From assembly GCA_965227905.1 (NCBI GenBank), contig OZ245780.1:2294001-2358000 (forward strand): a stretch of 64,000 nucleotides of DNA. The letters run 5' to 3'. Source of the DNA: CBDDHT01 sp965227905. GTDB taxonomy: Bacteria; Pseudomonadota; Alphaproteobacteria; Rhizobiales; Methyloligellaceae. Both the position numbers and the translations under genes were made by a program. Shown piece by piece: positions 17,463 through 25,575 of this stretch; the stretch's first letter is position 1; each line of letters begins with the position of its first letter. The notes beneath the pieces are model-generated. The model was not told where the DNA came from and searched no databases. It saw nothing but the letters and a program-made list of their open reading frames with translations.

Positions 17463-18797
17463 GTGACAGACACATTCGATCTTCTTATCAAAGGCGGGAC
17501 GCTGGTCAATCACGATGGCGTCGGTTCGGCGGACATTGGTGTCAAAGATGGCAGGATCGTTGCGATCGGTACGATCGATTCCGCACAAGCGGGTGAGACC
17601 ATCGATGCGGCAGGGCTTCATGTTCTCCCGGGTGTCATCGATACGCAGGTGCACTTTCGCGAGCCGGGCGGCGAGCAGAAGGAGGATCTTGAGACCGGTA
17701 GCCGCGCTGCTGTGATGGGCGGCGTAACGGGCGTCTTCGAGATGCCCAATACGAGCCCTGCGACGATTTCGCCCGAGGCACTGGCCGACAAGGTAGAGCG
17801 TGCGACGGATCGGATGTTCTGCGACTTTGCGTTTTATGTCGGGGCGACGCGGGACAATATCGATATACTTCCCGAATTAGAACGCCAACCGGCCGCTGCC
17901 GGTGTCAAAGTGTTCATCGGCTCGTCCACCGGCGATCTTCTGGTGGACGACGAGGAAAGTCTGGTCCGCATCCTGGCGAAAATCTCGCGGCGCGCGGCTT
18001 TTCATTCCGAAGATGAAGCGCGGCTTCTGTCCCGGCTCGATCATCGCATCGAGGGAGACCCCTCAAGCCATCCGGTTTGGCGGGATCCTGAAGCGGCGAT
18101 GATTTCCACCAAGCGGCTGGTGCGCCTTGCCCATGAAACCGGAGCGCGGATCCACGTGCTCCATATTTCCACATGGCAGGAAATGCAGTTCCTGAAGGAT
18201 CATAAGGATGTGGCCACCGTCGAGGCAACGCCTCATCATCTGTCACTCATAGCGCCGGATGCCTATGAGCGTCTTGGAACGCTTGCTCAGATGAATCCAC
18301 CGGTTCGTGATGAAGAACATAATCGCGGGATCTGGTGGGGACTGGAGTCGGGCGTCGTCGATGTGCTGGGCTCGGATCACGCACCGCATACGCTGGAGGA
18401 AAAAGCGCAAGCCTATCCGGCATCGCCGTCGGGCATGCCCGGCGTGCAGACGCTGGTTCCCATCATGCTCGACCATGTCAATGCTGGGCGATTGTCGATC
18501 GAACGGTTTGTCGATCTCACCAGCCATGGACCGCAGCGGCTCTTTGGGATCGCCCGCAAGGGACGCGTGGCTGTTGGTTATGACGCGGATATGACGATTG
18601 TCGATCTGAACGCTGAGCGGGTCGTCGAAGAGGCGATGATGGAAAGTCGTTCGAACTGGACGCCCTATGCCGGACAGACGGTGAAAGGTTGGCCAATTGG
18701 TACCATCATCCGCGGAAGAAGGGTGATGTGGGACGGCGAAATCGCGACGCCGGCAGGCGGACGCGCCATTCGATTCTCTGAAACATTGGCGCCGTAA
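17463..18797 (+). CDS. pyrC: Dihydroorotase, class I type (COG0044)
   Basis: About 444 residues from the GTG at 17463 (VTDTFDLLIKGGTLVNHDG); ATG 17439 is an alternative. Dihydroorotase cyclises carbamoyl-aspartate in pyrimidine synthesis. The amidohydrolase fold is clear: GVIDTQVHFREPGG, a Lys in AGVKVFIGSS (position of the carboxylated lysine), HSEDEAR, HVLHIS and the catalytic Asp in LGSDHAPHT. The usual H-x-H metal pair at the start reads Q-V-H, so the first metal-ligand His is Gln (codon 17646-17648). This variant occurs in a subfamily still annotated as dihydroorotase; allantoinase-like activity remains possible. The gene ends just before a palindromic repeat. Confidence 0.88.
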   Translation: MTDTFDLLIKGGTLVNHDGVGSADIGVKDGRIVAIGTIDSAQAGETIDAAGLHVLPGVIDTQVHFREPGGEQKEDLETGSRAAVMGGVTGVFEMPNTSPATISPEALADKVERATDRMFCDFAFYVGATRDNIDILPELERQPAAAGVKVFIGSSTGDLLVDDEESLVRILAKISRRAAFHSEDEARLLSRLDHRIEGDPSSHPVWRDPEAAMISTKRLVRLAHETGARIHVLHISTWQEMQFLKDHKDVATVEATPHHLSLIAPDAYERLGTLAQMNPPVRDEEHNRGIWWGLESGVVDVLGSDHAPHTLEEKAQAYPASPSGMPGVQTLVPIMLDHVNAGRLSIERFVDLTSHGPQRLFGIARKGRVAVGYDADMTIVDLNAERVVEEAMMESRSNWTPYAGQTVKGWPIGTIIRGRRVMWDGEIATPAGGRAIRFSETLAP

Positions 18798-18818
18798 AGC
18801 CCGATTCCAAAGTTCTGA

Positions 18819-18908
18819 AACCAGCCTTTTCTCTCCGCCTAACCATCCCGGGAGCACCTTGCCCGAGAGCATCTTTGTTAAGTGGTTGGGCCGAGGAGAG
18901 AGCTGGCT
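18819..18908. repeat. Long intergenic palindrome, copy A
   Basis: The arms are 18819-18848 and 18880-18908 with a 31-base centre; the right arm reads AGTGGTTGGGCCG then AGGAGAGAGCTGGCTT. This is the most degenerate of four related elements in the window, with several arm mismatches and a longer centre. It lies between two convergent genes, dihydroorotase and a secreted protein, and is flanked by CTGAA on the left and TTCAG on the right. Confidence 0.7.
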
Positions 18909-18914
18909 TCAGGT

Positions 18915-19469
18915 TCAATCCTCTCGCAGGAAATAGTGCCAGGTGCCGTCAGATCCGATCCCGATTCGGTAATGGGTGTAGCGTCCTTTTTTCCGCATTT
19001 CCGTCGCCTGCTTGGGTGTGATCAAACGGTAAAGCTCGACTTCCTGGCGCGGTGTCAGCGATTTGAGAGAAATTTCGGCGAAGTAGGGCCACACATAGAC
19101 CGGCGGACCGCTTGGCTGTTTGACGCGGACATAACCGGATTCCAGCGCATCGATCATTACGGCGAGGATTTCGCGCCCCTCTCCGTCGCCTGATATCGTC
19201 TTCCAGTGATCAATCGCACTCTTTACGGGTTCTCGGCTAATCAGGGGCGGAAGCTCGTTGGACTCCAAAACGGGAAGCATGTCGTCGATGTTCCCGGCCG
19301 TTGCAGCTTCGTGGATGGCTTCCCACATGCGCTGAACGGGCTCCGGCAGGTCGTCGATTCCGTAGCGAATGTCAGCGACTGCAGGGGCTGCAGCAAGAGC
19401 TGGGTACGTAGATGTGATTGCAAAAACAGTCACTAAAGCTGCAATCAGTTTGCCAAATGGTGGTTGCAT
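18915..19469 (-). CDS. Hypothetical exported protein
   Basis: 184 residues from the ATG at 19469, which begins a clear signal peptide (MQPPFGKLIAALVTVFAITS, then an ALAAAPA cleavage region). The frame is open further upstream to 19553, but that would bury the signal. The mature part has a conserved-looking core: LPEPVQRMWEAIHEAATAGNIDDML, ESNELPPLISREP, then VWPYFAEISLKSLTPRQEVELYRLITPK and a C-terminal GIGSDGTWHYFLRED. This is a periplasmic family seen in rhizobia that I cannot assign to a function. It is divergent from the LysE-like gene. Confidence 0.75.
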   Translation of the reverse strand: MQPPFGKLIAALVTVFAITSTYPALAAAPAVADIRYGIDDLPEPVQRMWEAIHEAATAGNIDDMLPVLESNELPPLISREPVKSAIDHWKTISGDGEGREILAVMIDALESGYVRVKQPSGPPVYVWPYFAEISLKSLTPRQEVELYRLITPKQATEMRKKGRYTHYRIGIGSDGTWHYFLRED

Positions 19470-19516
19470 GACTATGACCTCAACGTTTCTTGGAGCAACA
19501 ATCAAGGCTTGAAACA

Positions 19517-20182
19517 GTGCTGCCTGGCGCGGACGTCGTCCTGACCGCAACACAGATCATATTGACCGGCATCGGTATCGGCATTTTGATCTCTGCACCA
19601 GTCGGTCCTGTCAACATTCTCTGTATTCAGAGGACCTTGTCGCATGGATTCTGGGGCGGCGTCGCCGCAGGCCTCGGTGCCGTCATCGGTGACGGGTTGA
19701 TTGCTGGCGCGGCATCCTTCGGCATCACAGCGATCTCGACGGTTATGGCCGAGCATCGTCAGGCAATTCAGTTGGTTGGCGGCCTGATCCTGATTGCCTT
19801 CGGGGCGCGGCTGATGTTCACCGATCCACTTGTCGAGTGCGAGCCGGGTACGGAATCGAAACTTGCAAAGAGTGCGGGGATTATTCCTCAGACATTTTTT
19901 CTGACAGTAACCAACCCTGGCGCAATTCTCGGAACTTTCGCACTTTTCGGCGGTCTCAGCTCCATGTTTGGCGGGCTGCAGGATTATGGTGAAGCATCGC
20001 TGATGGTCCTGTCCGTGATGGGTGGTGGACTGCTTTGGTGGCTTGTGCTGGCTCGTCTCATCTGCACGATCCGGCACCGTCTCAGTACACGGCATTTGCG
20101 CCTGATCAATCAGTTTGCCGGTATCATTCTCATCGGGTTTGGTGTTGGGCTTCTTGCTCGACTGGTCTGGCAGGCGATCTGA
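19517..20182 (+). CDS. LysE/RhtB-family exporter
   Basis: About 221 residues, an inner-membrane protein of the LysE superfamily that exports amino acids or related metabolites. The diagnostic N-terminus is GIGIGILISAPVGPVNILCIQRTL, followed by GVAAGLGAVIGDGLIAG. Hydrophobic segments number about six, with a charged cytosolic loop (ECEPGTESKLAKSAG). The GTG at 19517 is preferred because family proteins begin just before TATQIILTG and AAGG lies upstream; a TTG at 19490 is also in frame. Substrate cannot be inferred. It ends 22 bp before palindrome copy B. Confidence 0.85.
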   Translation: MLPGADVVLTATQIILTGIGIGILISAPVGPVNILCIQRTLSHGFWGGVAAGLGAVIGDGLIAGAASFGITAISTVMAEHRQAIQLVGGLILIAFGARLMFTDPLVECEPGTESKLAKSAGIIPQTFFLTVTNPGAILGTFALFGGLSSMFGGLQDYGEASLMVLSVMGGGLLWWLVLARLICTIRHRLSTRHLRLINQFAGIILIGFGVGLLARLVWQAI

Positions 20183-20204
20183 TCTCAGGAATTCGAGGTG
20201 CCAC

Positions 20205-20279
20205 AGCCGGCCCTCTCGCTGGACCCAGCCACCCGAGGGAGAATTTATTGGGTAGCTGGGCCGGAGGACAGGGTCTGCT
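20205..20279. repeat. Long intergenic palindrome, copy B
   Basis: The arms are 20205-20234 and 20250-20279 (30 bases each) around a 15-base centre. The left arm starts AGCCGGCCCTCTCGC and the right arm runs GGGTAGCTGGGCCGG onward, with some mispairs. It lies between the convergent LysE-like and VOC genes. It is related to copies A, C and D, and could serve as a bidirectional terminator or be a mobile palindromic unit. Confidence 0.75.
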
Positions 20280-20313
20280 TCAGGATTTTCCGGTCGAACG
20301 CCTACGGCAAGAA

Positions 20314-20724
20314 CTAGCCTTCGACAGTACTGTTTCTCGCCAAATCCGTCGGGCTGATAAACGCGAGTTCATACCCGTCCGGGTCCCGCAAATAGCATTC
20401 ATCGACTCCGTAAGGCATGGCCTCGGGTTCCGTTACAGGGAAGCCGCGCGAGTGCATGCTTCGATAAAAGCGGTGGGCCGACTCCACTTCGAAGTAGAAG
20501 ACGACACCCTGAAAGGTCTCCCGCTCAATCCGCGTTGGAGAAGCGGATTTCTGCCTTTGGTTGATCATCAATTTGATTGATCCGTTTTCCAAGGTGGCCC
20601 AATGCATATCATCGTCGTCGGCAAACTCGTTGATCACGGAAAATCCAAGGGCGTCTTTGTAGAATGCGATACTCGCCTCTCCATCACGGACGTTCAGGAG
20701 GGGGGTACAAGTGGTGGGGTTCAT
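20314..20724 (-). CDS. VOC-superfamily (glyoxalase/bleomycin-resistance-like) protein
   Basis: 136 residues from the ATG at 20724 (MNPTTCTPLLNVRDGEASIAF). The VOC fold is supported by AFYKDALGF near the N-terminus, VVFYFEVESAHRFYRSM in the middle, and the last strand CYLRDPDGYELAFISP with its Glu. A single VOC domain fills the protein. Substrate unknown. It lies 54 bp downstream of the DUF1835 gene on the same strand and may share its transcript. Confidence 0.85.
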   Translation of the reverse strand: MNPTTCTPLLNVRDGEASIAFYKDALGFSVINEFADDDDMHWATLENGSIKLMINQRQKSASPTRIERETFQGVVFYFEVESAHRFYRSMHSRGFPVTEPEAMPYGVDECYLRDPDGYELAFISPTDLARNSTVEG

Positions 20725-20778
20725 GACTGTCTTTCCCAAGAATGTCTGCTGGCCGCGAAGGAACTTCGAGAGGGGCGA

Positions 20779-22071
20779 CTATCGGATCGTGCCGGCATCC
20801 ATGTCCCAGCGAGGGCAGGGCATGTCCTTCCGGATACACACGCCTCCAACCCATCGTTCCGAGCGGTAGAGGGAGAGAAAATCGATCTCGCCCTCGATGA
20901 CGCGTTTCCCCGCGGGTGTGATTGTCAGAGTGTGTTGTGGCCAAGGTTCATGTTCCTGAACGATATCGAGCCGAAGGAGTGGATCGCTAACTCGATTGAG
21001 ATCGCAGACGACGTGCCAGAACATTGCGTCCCCTAGGAATGGAAGAGGCTCTCTCTCGGTCATCAGAATGCGAAAAGCTCTTCCAGCCTCTAAAGGACCG
21101 TTTTCGGAGATGATCTCAAGCACGAGCTGTTGAGTCAGGCTCAGACCATTGAAGGTCGAAGGCAATTCCTGGAGATGGCGCCCTATCGCATTGGCCATAG
21201 GCGGGATCGTCGGCGTCCCGTCGTGTTGAATACGCTTGAGTTGAGCAGGGTCTGCTTGGCGCAAGGCAGCCCAAACGGCCTGACCCAATGCTAGATGGTC
21301 GTTCGTCACAGGCACGCGGCAATGCTCCCAGACCCATTGAAGTGCCTCGGGACCAAGCTGACCGAAGCCAACAAAGTCAGGTACGCCCGGAACCTGATCG
21401 ACCGCGATCAATTCCATATGGGGAAAATTCTCACAGCTACGAAAATGGTCGAGCAGAAAGGCAAGAATGAGCTGGTCGTAGCTGTCATGCTCGAACCAGA
21501 GCGCAACATGATCGAAGTCTCGGATTCTGGACAGACCTGCATAGGCCTTGCGTTGTCTTGCAACAGCATCTTTGAGGTAGAGGTCGTAAGCTTCGGAGAC
21601 AAATCTCGCTCTGATTTCCTTGAATTCGTCGCTCGGAAGGTCTGGAACAGGGCCTTGGCAAAATGGATCGGAAAATGACAAGAATCTGCCCCTGAAACCG
21701 GCGACGTCCAATGTGTGCTTGATATCGGTGCCGCATCGAATGTGGAGTGTCTTCTCGGTATCCAGTCCGGCGGTCGCTCCCGCCTCGATCCGCCTGCGCG
21801 CTAGCGCAAGTGCTTCGCAATGGGCGTGTAGTTTCGGCCAGCTGGGGAAGCCATTCTCACGGGCAATTACGAGTTGTGCGTCCGAAAGCTTGGCCCCGCC
21901 AGCGTCGCTCTGTTGCCAGTTCGGATGATGCTCCGCAAAGCGGCGTTCGGCTACGTGATCGCCACGGCTGATTGCCCTGGAGAGTTCCTTGGCGCGCTTC
22001 TTCTGCTGCTCAAGATTGAGCGATCCATGGAAAAATGTGCGTGTATGGCGTGGAAGATGTGTGGTTGACAT
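20779..22071 (-). CDS. DUF1835-domain protein
   Basis: 430 residues. The DUF1835 region (about 105-235) starts LHIRCGTDIKHTLDVAGFRGRFLSFSDP and continues with GPVPDLP and VALWFEHDSYDQL; a helical C-terminal part follows (about 290-420). Residues 20-85 contain LSDAQLVIARENGFPSWPKL, a short motif that recurs beside ankyrin-type proteins in alphaproteobacteria, so the protein looks like a fusion of that N-terminal cap with DUF1835. There is no signal peptide; it is probably cytoplasmic. Function is unknown. Confidence 0.8.
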   Translation of the reverse strand: MSTTHLPRHTRTFFHGSLNLEQQKKRAKELSRAISRGDHVAERRFAEHHPNWQQSDAGGAKLSDAQLVIARENGFPSWPKLHAHCEALALARRRIEAGATAGLDTEKTLHIRCGTDIKHTLDVAGFRGRFLSFSDPFCQGPVPDLPSDEFKEIRARFVSEAYDLYLKDAVARQRKAYAGLSRIRDFDHVALWFEHDSYDQLILAFLLDHFRSCENFPHMELIAVDQVPGVPDFVGFGQLGPEALQWVWEHCRVPVTNDHLALGQAVWAALRQADPAQLKRIQHDGTPTIPPMANAIGRHLQELPSTFNGLSLTQQLVLEIISENGPLEAGRAFRILMTEREPLPFLGDAMFWHVVCDLNRVSDPLLRLDIVQEHEPWPQHTLTITPAGKRVIEGEIDFLSLYRSERWVGGVCIRKDMPCPRWDMDAGTIR

Positions 22072-22271
22072 ACGATTCCCTTCAAGTGGACGCCTGTGTC
22101 CGCATATCAGGCGAGGAAATCGCAGCTCTAGGGTTTTGGCAGATCAGGGCGCAGCCCTTCCCGCGGACATGGTGGCTTTGTCAGCCATGCCTCACGATAG
22201 GTGCAGCGAATTGGTCGGTCAACCGGCGCTGAGCATTTTCAGAGATCTTGAAGAAACGAAGGGAGCCGAGC

Positions 22272-22517
22272 TCACTGGGTTGTGCGGTTGATTGTGAATT
22301 CACCGTGGTGAATGCGGCGCGAGAGGCCGTCTGTCATTTGCGCGACGGCGTCTTCGCCGAATGTGGAAACCAAATCGGAAAGTGCCGCAAAGAGGGCGGC
22401 ATTAGCCAGCATTTCCGGTTCGATACCGTCATGAAGCGCTTCCTCCCAAGCATCGAGGAGGTATCGGAGAGCAACATGTTTTTGTTCGGTTTCTTCGCTC
22501 ATAGAAACAAATTGCAT
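22272..22517 (-). CDS. Small conserved hypothetical protein
   Basis: About 81 residues from the ATG at 22517; ATG 22502 (MSEETEQKHVALRYLLDAWEEA) is an equally good start. The product is helical and acidic with ALFAALSDLVSTFGEDAVAQM, a pattern I associate with a small cytoplasmic family in rhizobia of unknown function. Low hydrophobicity and no signal. About 200 bp separate it from the DUF1835 gene downstream and 159 bp from the TIGR02301 gene upstream, with no gene seen in either gap. Confidence 0.6.
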   Translation of the reverse strand: MQFVSMSEETEQKHVALRYLLDAWEEALHDGIEPEMLANAALFAALSDLVSTFGEDAVAQMTDGLSRRIHHGEFTINRTTQ

Positions 22518-22675
22518 GACGCAGCCTACTTGATCTTCGAAAACGTCCGAACATGTCATGAAGGAATTGGCAGACCTGCTCGAAACAAGACGAGTCTTAG
22601 CACAAGACTATTCGAGCTATCGGGGTCGTCTGATTTTAAGGTTTACCTGCGCACTCAACGCTCAGGCGGATTGGA

Positions 22676-23095
22676 TTATCGGTTTTTCTTAACCAACAAA
22701 TCGGTGATCTCTGCGCCTTCTTCCAGAAACCGGTTTACAGCCAATTTGGCGGAGTCGTTGCAATCTCGGTAGGTCCGTCGAAAACCGCGATATCCCTTGT
22801 TGAAGCCTTTTACGAGCTTCGCGCGGCGGATTGCCGTCGTGCCTTCGACTTTCAAAAGGTCGCGCATTTGCTCGCGCCAGAGCTGCCCTTCTTCGGCACC
22901 GCATAACTCGCGCAAATAATGTACGGCTCCCAGAATCTCGGAAAGCCGGAGAATCTGCGTGTCATAGGGACGATCATCTTTCGTGGACTGTCTCTGCTGA
23001 GCATTGACGTCGGGCGTCATGGGCAACGCGAACGACAGCAGCAATGCCATGGCTGCGAGAAGCGGCAAGCAGAGGCCCGACAGCGACTTTTTCAT
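22676..23095 (-). CDS. TIGR02301-family exported protein
   Basis: 139 residues. An N-terminal signal peptide (LCLPLLAAMALLLSFALPM) is followed by the family core DTQILRLSEILGAVHYLRELCG, EGQLWREQMRDLLKVEG and a Lys/Arg-rich helix. Conserved cysteines occur in the ELCG and RDCND segments. The role is unknown; the family is restricted to alphaproteobacteria and is often beside a NUDIX gene, as it is here. Confidence 0.85.
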   Translation of the reverse strand: MKKSLSGLCLPLLAAMALLLSFALPMTPDVNAQQRQSTKDDRPYDTQILRLSEILGAVHYLRELCGAEEGQLWREQMRDLLKVEGTTAIRRAKLVKGFNKGYRGFRRTYRDCNDSAKLAVNRFLEEGAEITDLLVKKNR

Positions 23096-23273
23096 GCAAG
23101 CCTTTTACCGCGGATTTGCGGCGGACGATAGACGTATCGGGCAGTCTGGAAGGAAGGCATGGAGTACGAAGCATATACGCGCGAGAACACGGATTGCTGA
23201 TCGAGGTCGCATGAAGGGAATGTCGATGCAGACACCATGGCTGCATCAATCACGGTCATTGAGGCGTTTGTGA

Positions 23274-23723
23274 TCAACGGCTGCCAGGGGAGTCGGCTGA
23301 GAGGCAGGATCGTGCCTTGCCGATGAGACGGTCAGCGCCTTCCGTCGTGGTCAGCTCACATATGCGTTCCGGCAAGATCCAGCGTGCATCCATTGCGTCG
23401 CTCGCCGCTATTGCATCGCCTGTGACCCATGTCCCATAGAATACCGTCAAGACGTAGTGCACGCGCAGCGAACCGTCGTCGTTCCGATGGATTACGTCAG
23501 CGACGTCCGCGACACCTCGCAGATTCGCTTCGACCCCCGTCTCTTCGGCAAGTTCCCGGTGAGCGGCCGCCATAGCGGTTTCACCGGGCTCGATATGGCC
23601 ACCCGGCAAACTCCAGATTCCCCTGAGCGGCAGCTTGCCGCGCTGCACCAGGAGAATCTCGTTATTGCGGAACACCGCGACGCTGACGCCGGGGCGCGGA
23701 AATGGCGACGATTGACTGAACAT
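23274..23723 (-). CDS. NUDIX hydrolase
   Basis: 149 residues. The Nudix box is complete: GHIEPGETAMAAAHRELAEETG gives the Gx5Ex7REUxEExGU pattern, so the enzyme should hydrolyse a nucleoside diphosphate-linked substrate with Mg2+. The N-terminal VSVAVFRNNEILLVQRGK and GIWSLPGG are the usual strands before the box. Specificity cannot be read; an ADP-ribose pyrophosphatase or house-cleaning role is typical. It is 178 bp upstream of the TIGR02301 gene on the same strand. Confidence 0.9.
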   Translation of the reverse strand: MFSQSSPFPRPGVSVAVFRNNEILLVQRGKLPLRGIWSLPGGHIEPGETAMAAAHRELAEETGVEANLRGVADVADVIHRNDDGSLRVHYVLTVFYGTWVTGDAIAASDAMDARWILPERICELTTTEGADRLIGKARSCLSADSPGSR

Positions 23724-23769
23724 GCAGAGAAATTAGCAGGACTTTCAGCGACGCCAAGCAGGACGTGGA

Positions 23770-24357
23770 TCAATCGAAAAGTGCGTCGATCTTGTCCTGT
23801 TCCAGACCGCCGGCAGCTTCAGGATGCTCGCCAGGCTCTTCGACCTCAGCCGGCTCCTCTCCACCGCCATTGATGATGCCGGCAACATGACCGATCATCT
23901 CTTGAAGTTCCGGTACTTTCTCGGAGCAAAGCCCGGTCAGACCGGCCTGATCGCCAGCATCCAGCTTCGACTGCACGTCTCGCAGGCACAGGACGGTTTC
24001 CTGCTCAAGGTCCGCAATGGCCATGTCGAAGTCGTGTTTTACGGGCTCCGGCGCATTCCGGTAGGCTGCGATCGCAAGGGACTTGTCGCGAAAACCCGAC
24101 TCGGAAAAATGCTCTTCATAGGTCTGATGCTGCCAGTTGGCGAGATCGGCGGCCATTTCGGCAGGTGCTGACGGCAGAAGCTCGAGCATCATCACGACTT
24201 CATTGAAATGATTGAGATAATCAGTCGTGAGAAGAGTATTCGAATTGACGTTCGTGCCCTCGGTATGCGCGCGGATGTGATCGGTGATTGCGTCTCGATA
24301 CGCTTTCATCAACGCGTCGCGGGAGGGTTTTTCAATGGGGATAACTGCGGCGGACAT
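23770..24357 (-). CDS. Hypothetical protein with C-terminal DxxIDALF-type motif
   Basis: 195 residues from the ATG at 24357 (MSAAVIPIEKPSRDALMKAY); the frame is open further upstream but overlaps the divergent SRAP gene. The body is helical and acidic, with EVVMMLELLPSAPAEMAADLANWQ. A low-complexity Glu/Pro linker (EEPAEVEEPGEHPEA) precedes the last residues EQDKIDALFD, which resemble the short peptide (SQxEIDALL) that begins FliM and docks response regulators. I do not recognise the family. It is divergent from yedK with about 100 bp between starts. Confidence 0.65.
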   Translation of the reverse strand: MSAAVIPIEKPSRDALMKAYRDAITDHIRAHTEGTNVNSNTLLTTDYLNHFNEVVMMLELLPSAPAEMAADLANWQHQTYEEHFSESGFRDKSLAIAAYRNAPEPVKHDFDMAIADLEQETVLCLRDVQSKLDAGDQAGLTGLCSEKVPELQEMIGHVAGIINGGGEEPAEVEEPGEHPEAAGGLEQDKIDALFD

Positions 24358-24461
24358 GGCAACGCAACTCCAACAAACTGGTACAGAATCGTGACTCCGA
24401 ACAGGGTGCGTGCATATGGTTAGGGAAGCGTTAGCAGTGATCCGAAATTTGGTCTTTGAGC

Positions 24462-25142
24462 ATGTGTTCGAGATATGATCTGACATCGCCACCGGAGGCT
24501 GTCCGTGCTGTGTTCGGGTATCGGTCGGAGCCGAATTTTCCGCCGCGCGAAAAAATCGCACCGACCGAACCGGTGGCCATCATCCGCCGCGGATTGGATG
24601 GCGAACCGGAGTTTGCGCTTGTGCGCTGGGGATTGATTCCCGGTTGGGTGAAGGATCCGCGCGAGTTCACGACGCTCTTCAATGCGCGTTCCGAGACGGC
24701 GCTTGAAAAAGCATCGTTCCGCAATGCGATGAAGCGGAGACGGTGTCTTTTTCCAGCAAGTGGCTTCTTTGAGTGGACAGGGCCGAAAGGCAAACGCCGG
24801 CCGCTCTATTTTCATGCCTCGGACGATCGCGTCCTGGCGTTTGCCGGTCTCTACGAGCATTGGATGGGCGCAGATGGCAGCGAAGTCGAGACGGCTACGA
24901 TCCTGACCTGTGCCGCAAACGAACTCGTCGGGCAGTATCACCCGCGCATGCCTGCGATCCTCGATCCATCGGATCATGCTGCCTGGCTGGACACCAATGA
25001 AGTGTCCGACAAAGAGGCTCTCGCCATGCTGGTTCCGGCGCCAGAGAACTGGCTAGCGGTTCTAGACGTCGGCAATCAGCCAATCAAAGCGCCGGTGACC
25101 AAACAAGCAGATGCCGAGCCGAGGCAGGGTCGTCTTTTCTAG
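24462..25142 (+). CDS. yedK: SRAP-family abasic-site processing protein (YedK/HMCES)
   Basis: 226 residues from ATG 24462, chosen because the protein must begin MCSRYDL: after Met removal Cys2 is the nucleophile that crosslinks to abasic sites in single-stranded DNA. Other conserved elements are RWGLIPGWVKD, FNARSET, FPASGFFEW (active-site Glu) and YHPRMPAIL (His). The family shields abasic sites during replication. A start at 24456 would put extra residues before Cys2 and block activity. The 3' end overlaps the convergent GNAT gene by 4 bp. Confidence 0.93.
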   Translation: MCSRYDLTSPPEAVRAVFGYRSEPNFPPREKIAPTEPVAIIRRGLDGEPEFALVRWGLIPGWVKDPREFTTLFNARSETALEKASFRNAMKRRRCLFPASGFFEWTGPKGKRRPLYFHASDDRVLAFAGLYEHWMGADGSEVETATILTCAANELVGQYHPRMPAILDPSDHAAWLDTNEVSDKEALAMLVPAPENWLAVLDVGNQPIKAPVTKQADAEPRQGRLF

Positions 25143-25570
25143 TCCTCCAGACGACGAGTCATCTGGATATTGGGCTCCACGGTATAGCCGATGCGTTCGT
25201 AAAACCCTCTCACCGCAGCGTTGTCTCCGCGAATGAGGAGGTTGAGTTTCCATACGCCGCGATCTTTGAGCCATGCTTCGGCTGCGGACATGGTCTGTTT
25301 GCCGAGTCCTTGTTTCATTTGCTCCGGCGCGACGGCGAGATAATAGACACAGCCCCGGTGACCGTCGTGACCGACCATGACACTGGCAACAATGGCATCA
25401 CCGTCTGTCGCAACAAGAACATCTGAACAGGCACTTTGGCGTGCAAAGGAGAGGTCCTTCATCGGATCGTTCCACGGCCTGGTCAGGCCGGCGGCGTCCC
25501 AAAGGGCGACGACTGCCTCTTCTTCGCCATCGGCAACTGGACGAAACTCTAGTGGTGTCTCTCCGGGCAT
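25139..25570 (-). CDS. GNAT-family acetyltransferase (YpeA-like)
   Basis: 143 residues of one GNAT domain. The N-terminal VALWDAAGLTRPWNDPMKDL is the signature of the YpeA group; the acetyl-CoA-binding strand and loop are YYLAVAPEQMKQGLGKQTM, followed by AVRGFYERIGYTVEP. It is cytoplasmic and presumably acetylates an amine on an unknown small molecule or protein. It follows the FAD-oxidase gene by 5 bp on the same strand, so the two are likely cotranscribed. Confidence 0.9.
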   Translation of the reverse strand: MPGETPLEFRPVADGEEEAVVALWDAAGLTRPWNDPMKDLSFARQSACSDVLVATDGDAIVASVMVGHDGHRGCVYYLAVAPEQMKQGLGKQTMSAAEAWLKDRGVWKLNLLIRGDNAAVRGFYERIGYTVEPNIQMTRRLED

Positions 25571-25575
25571 CGGTC

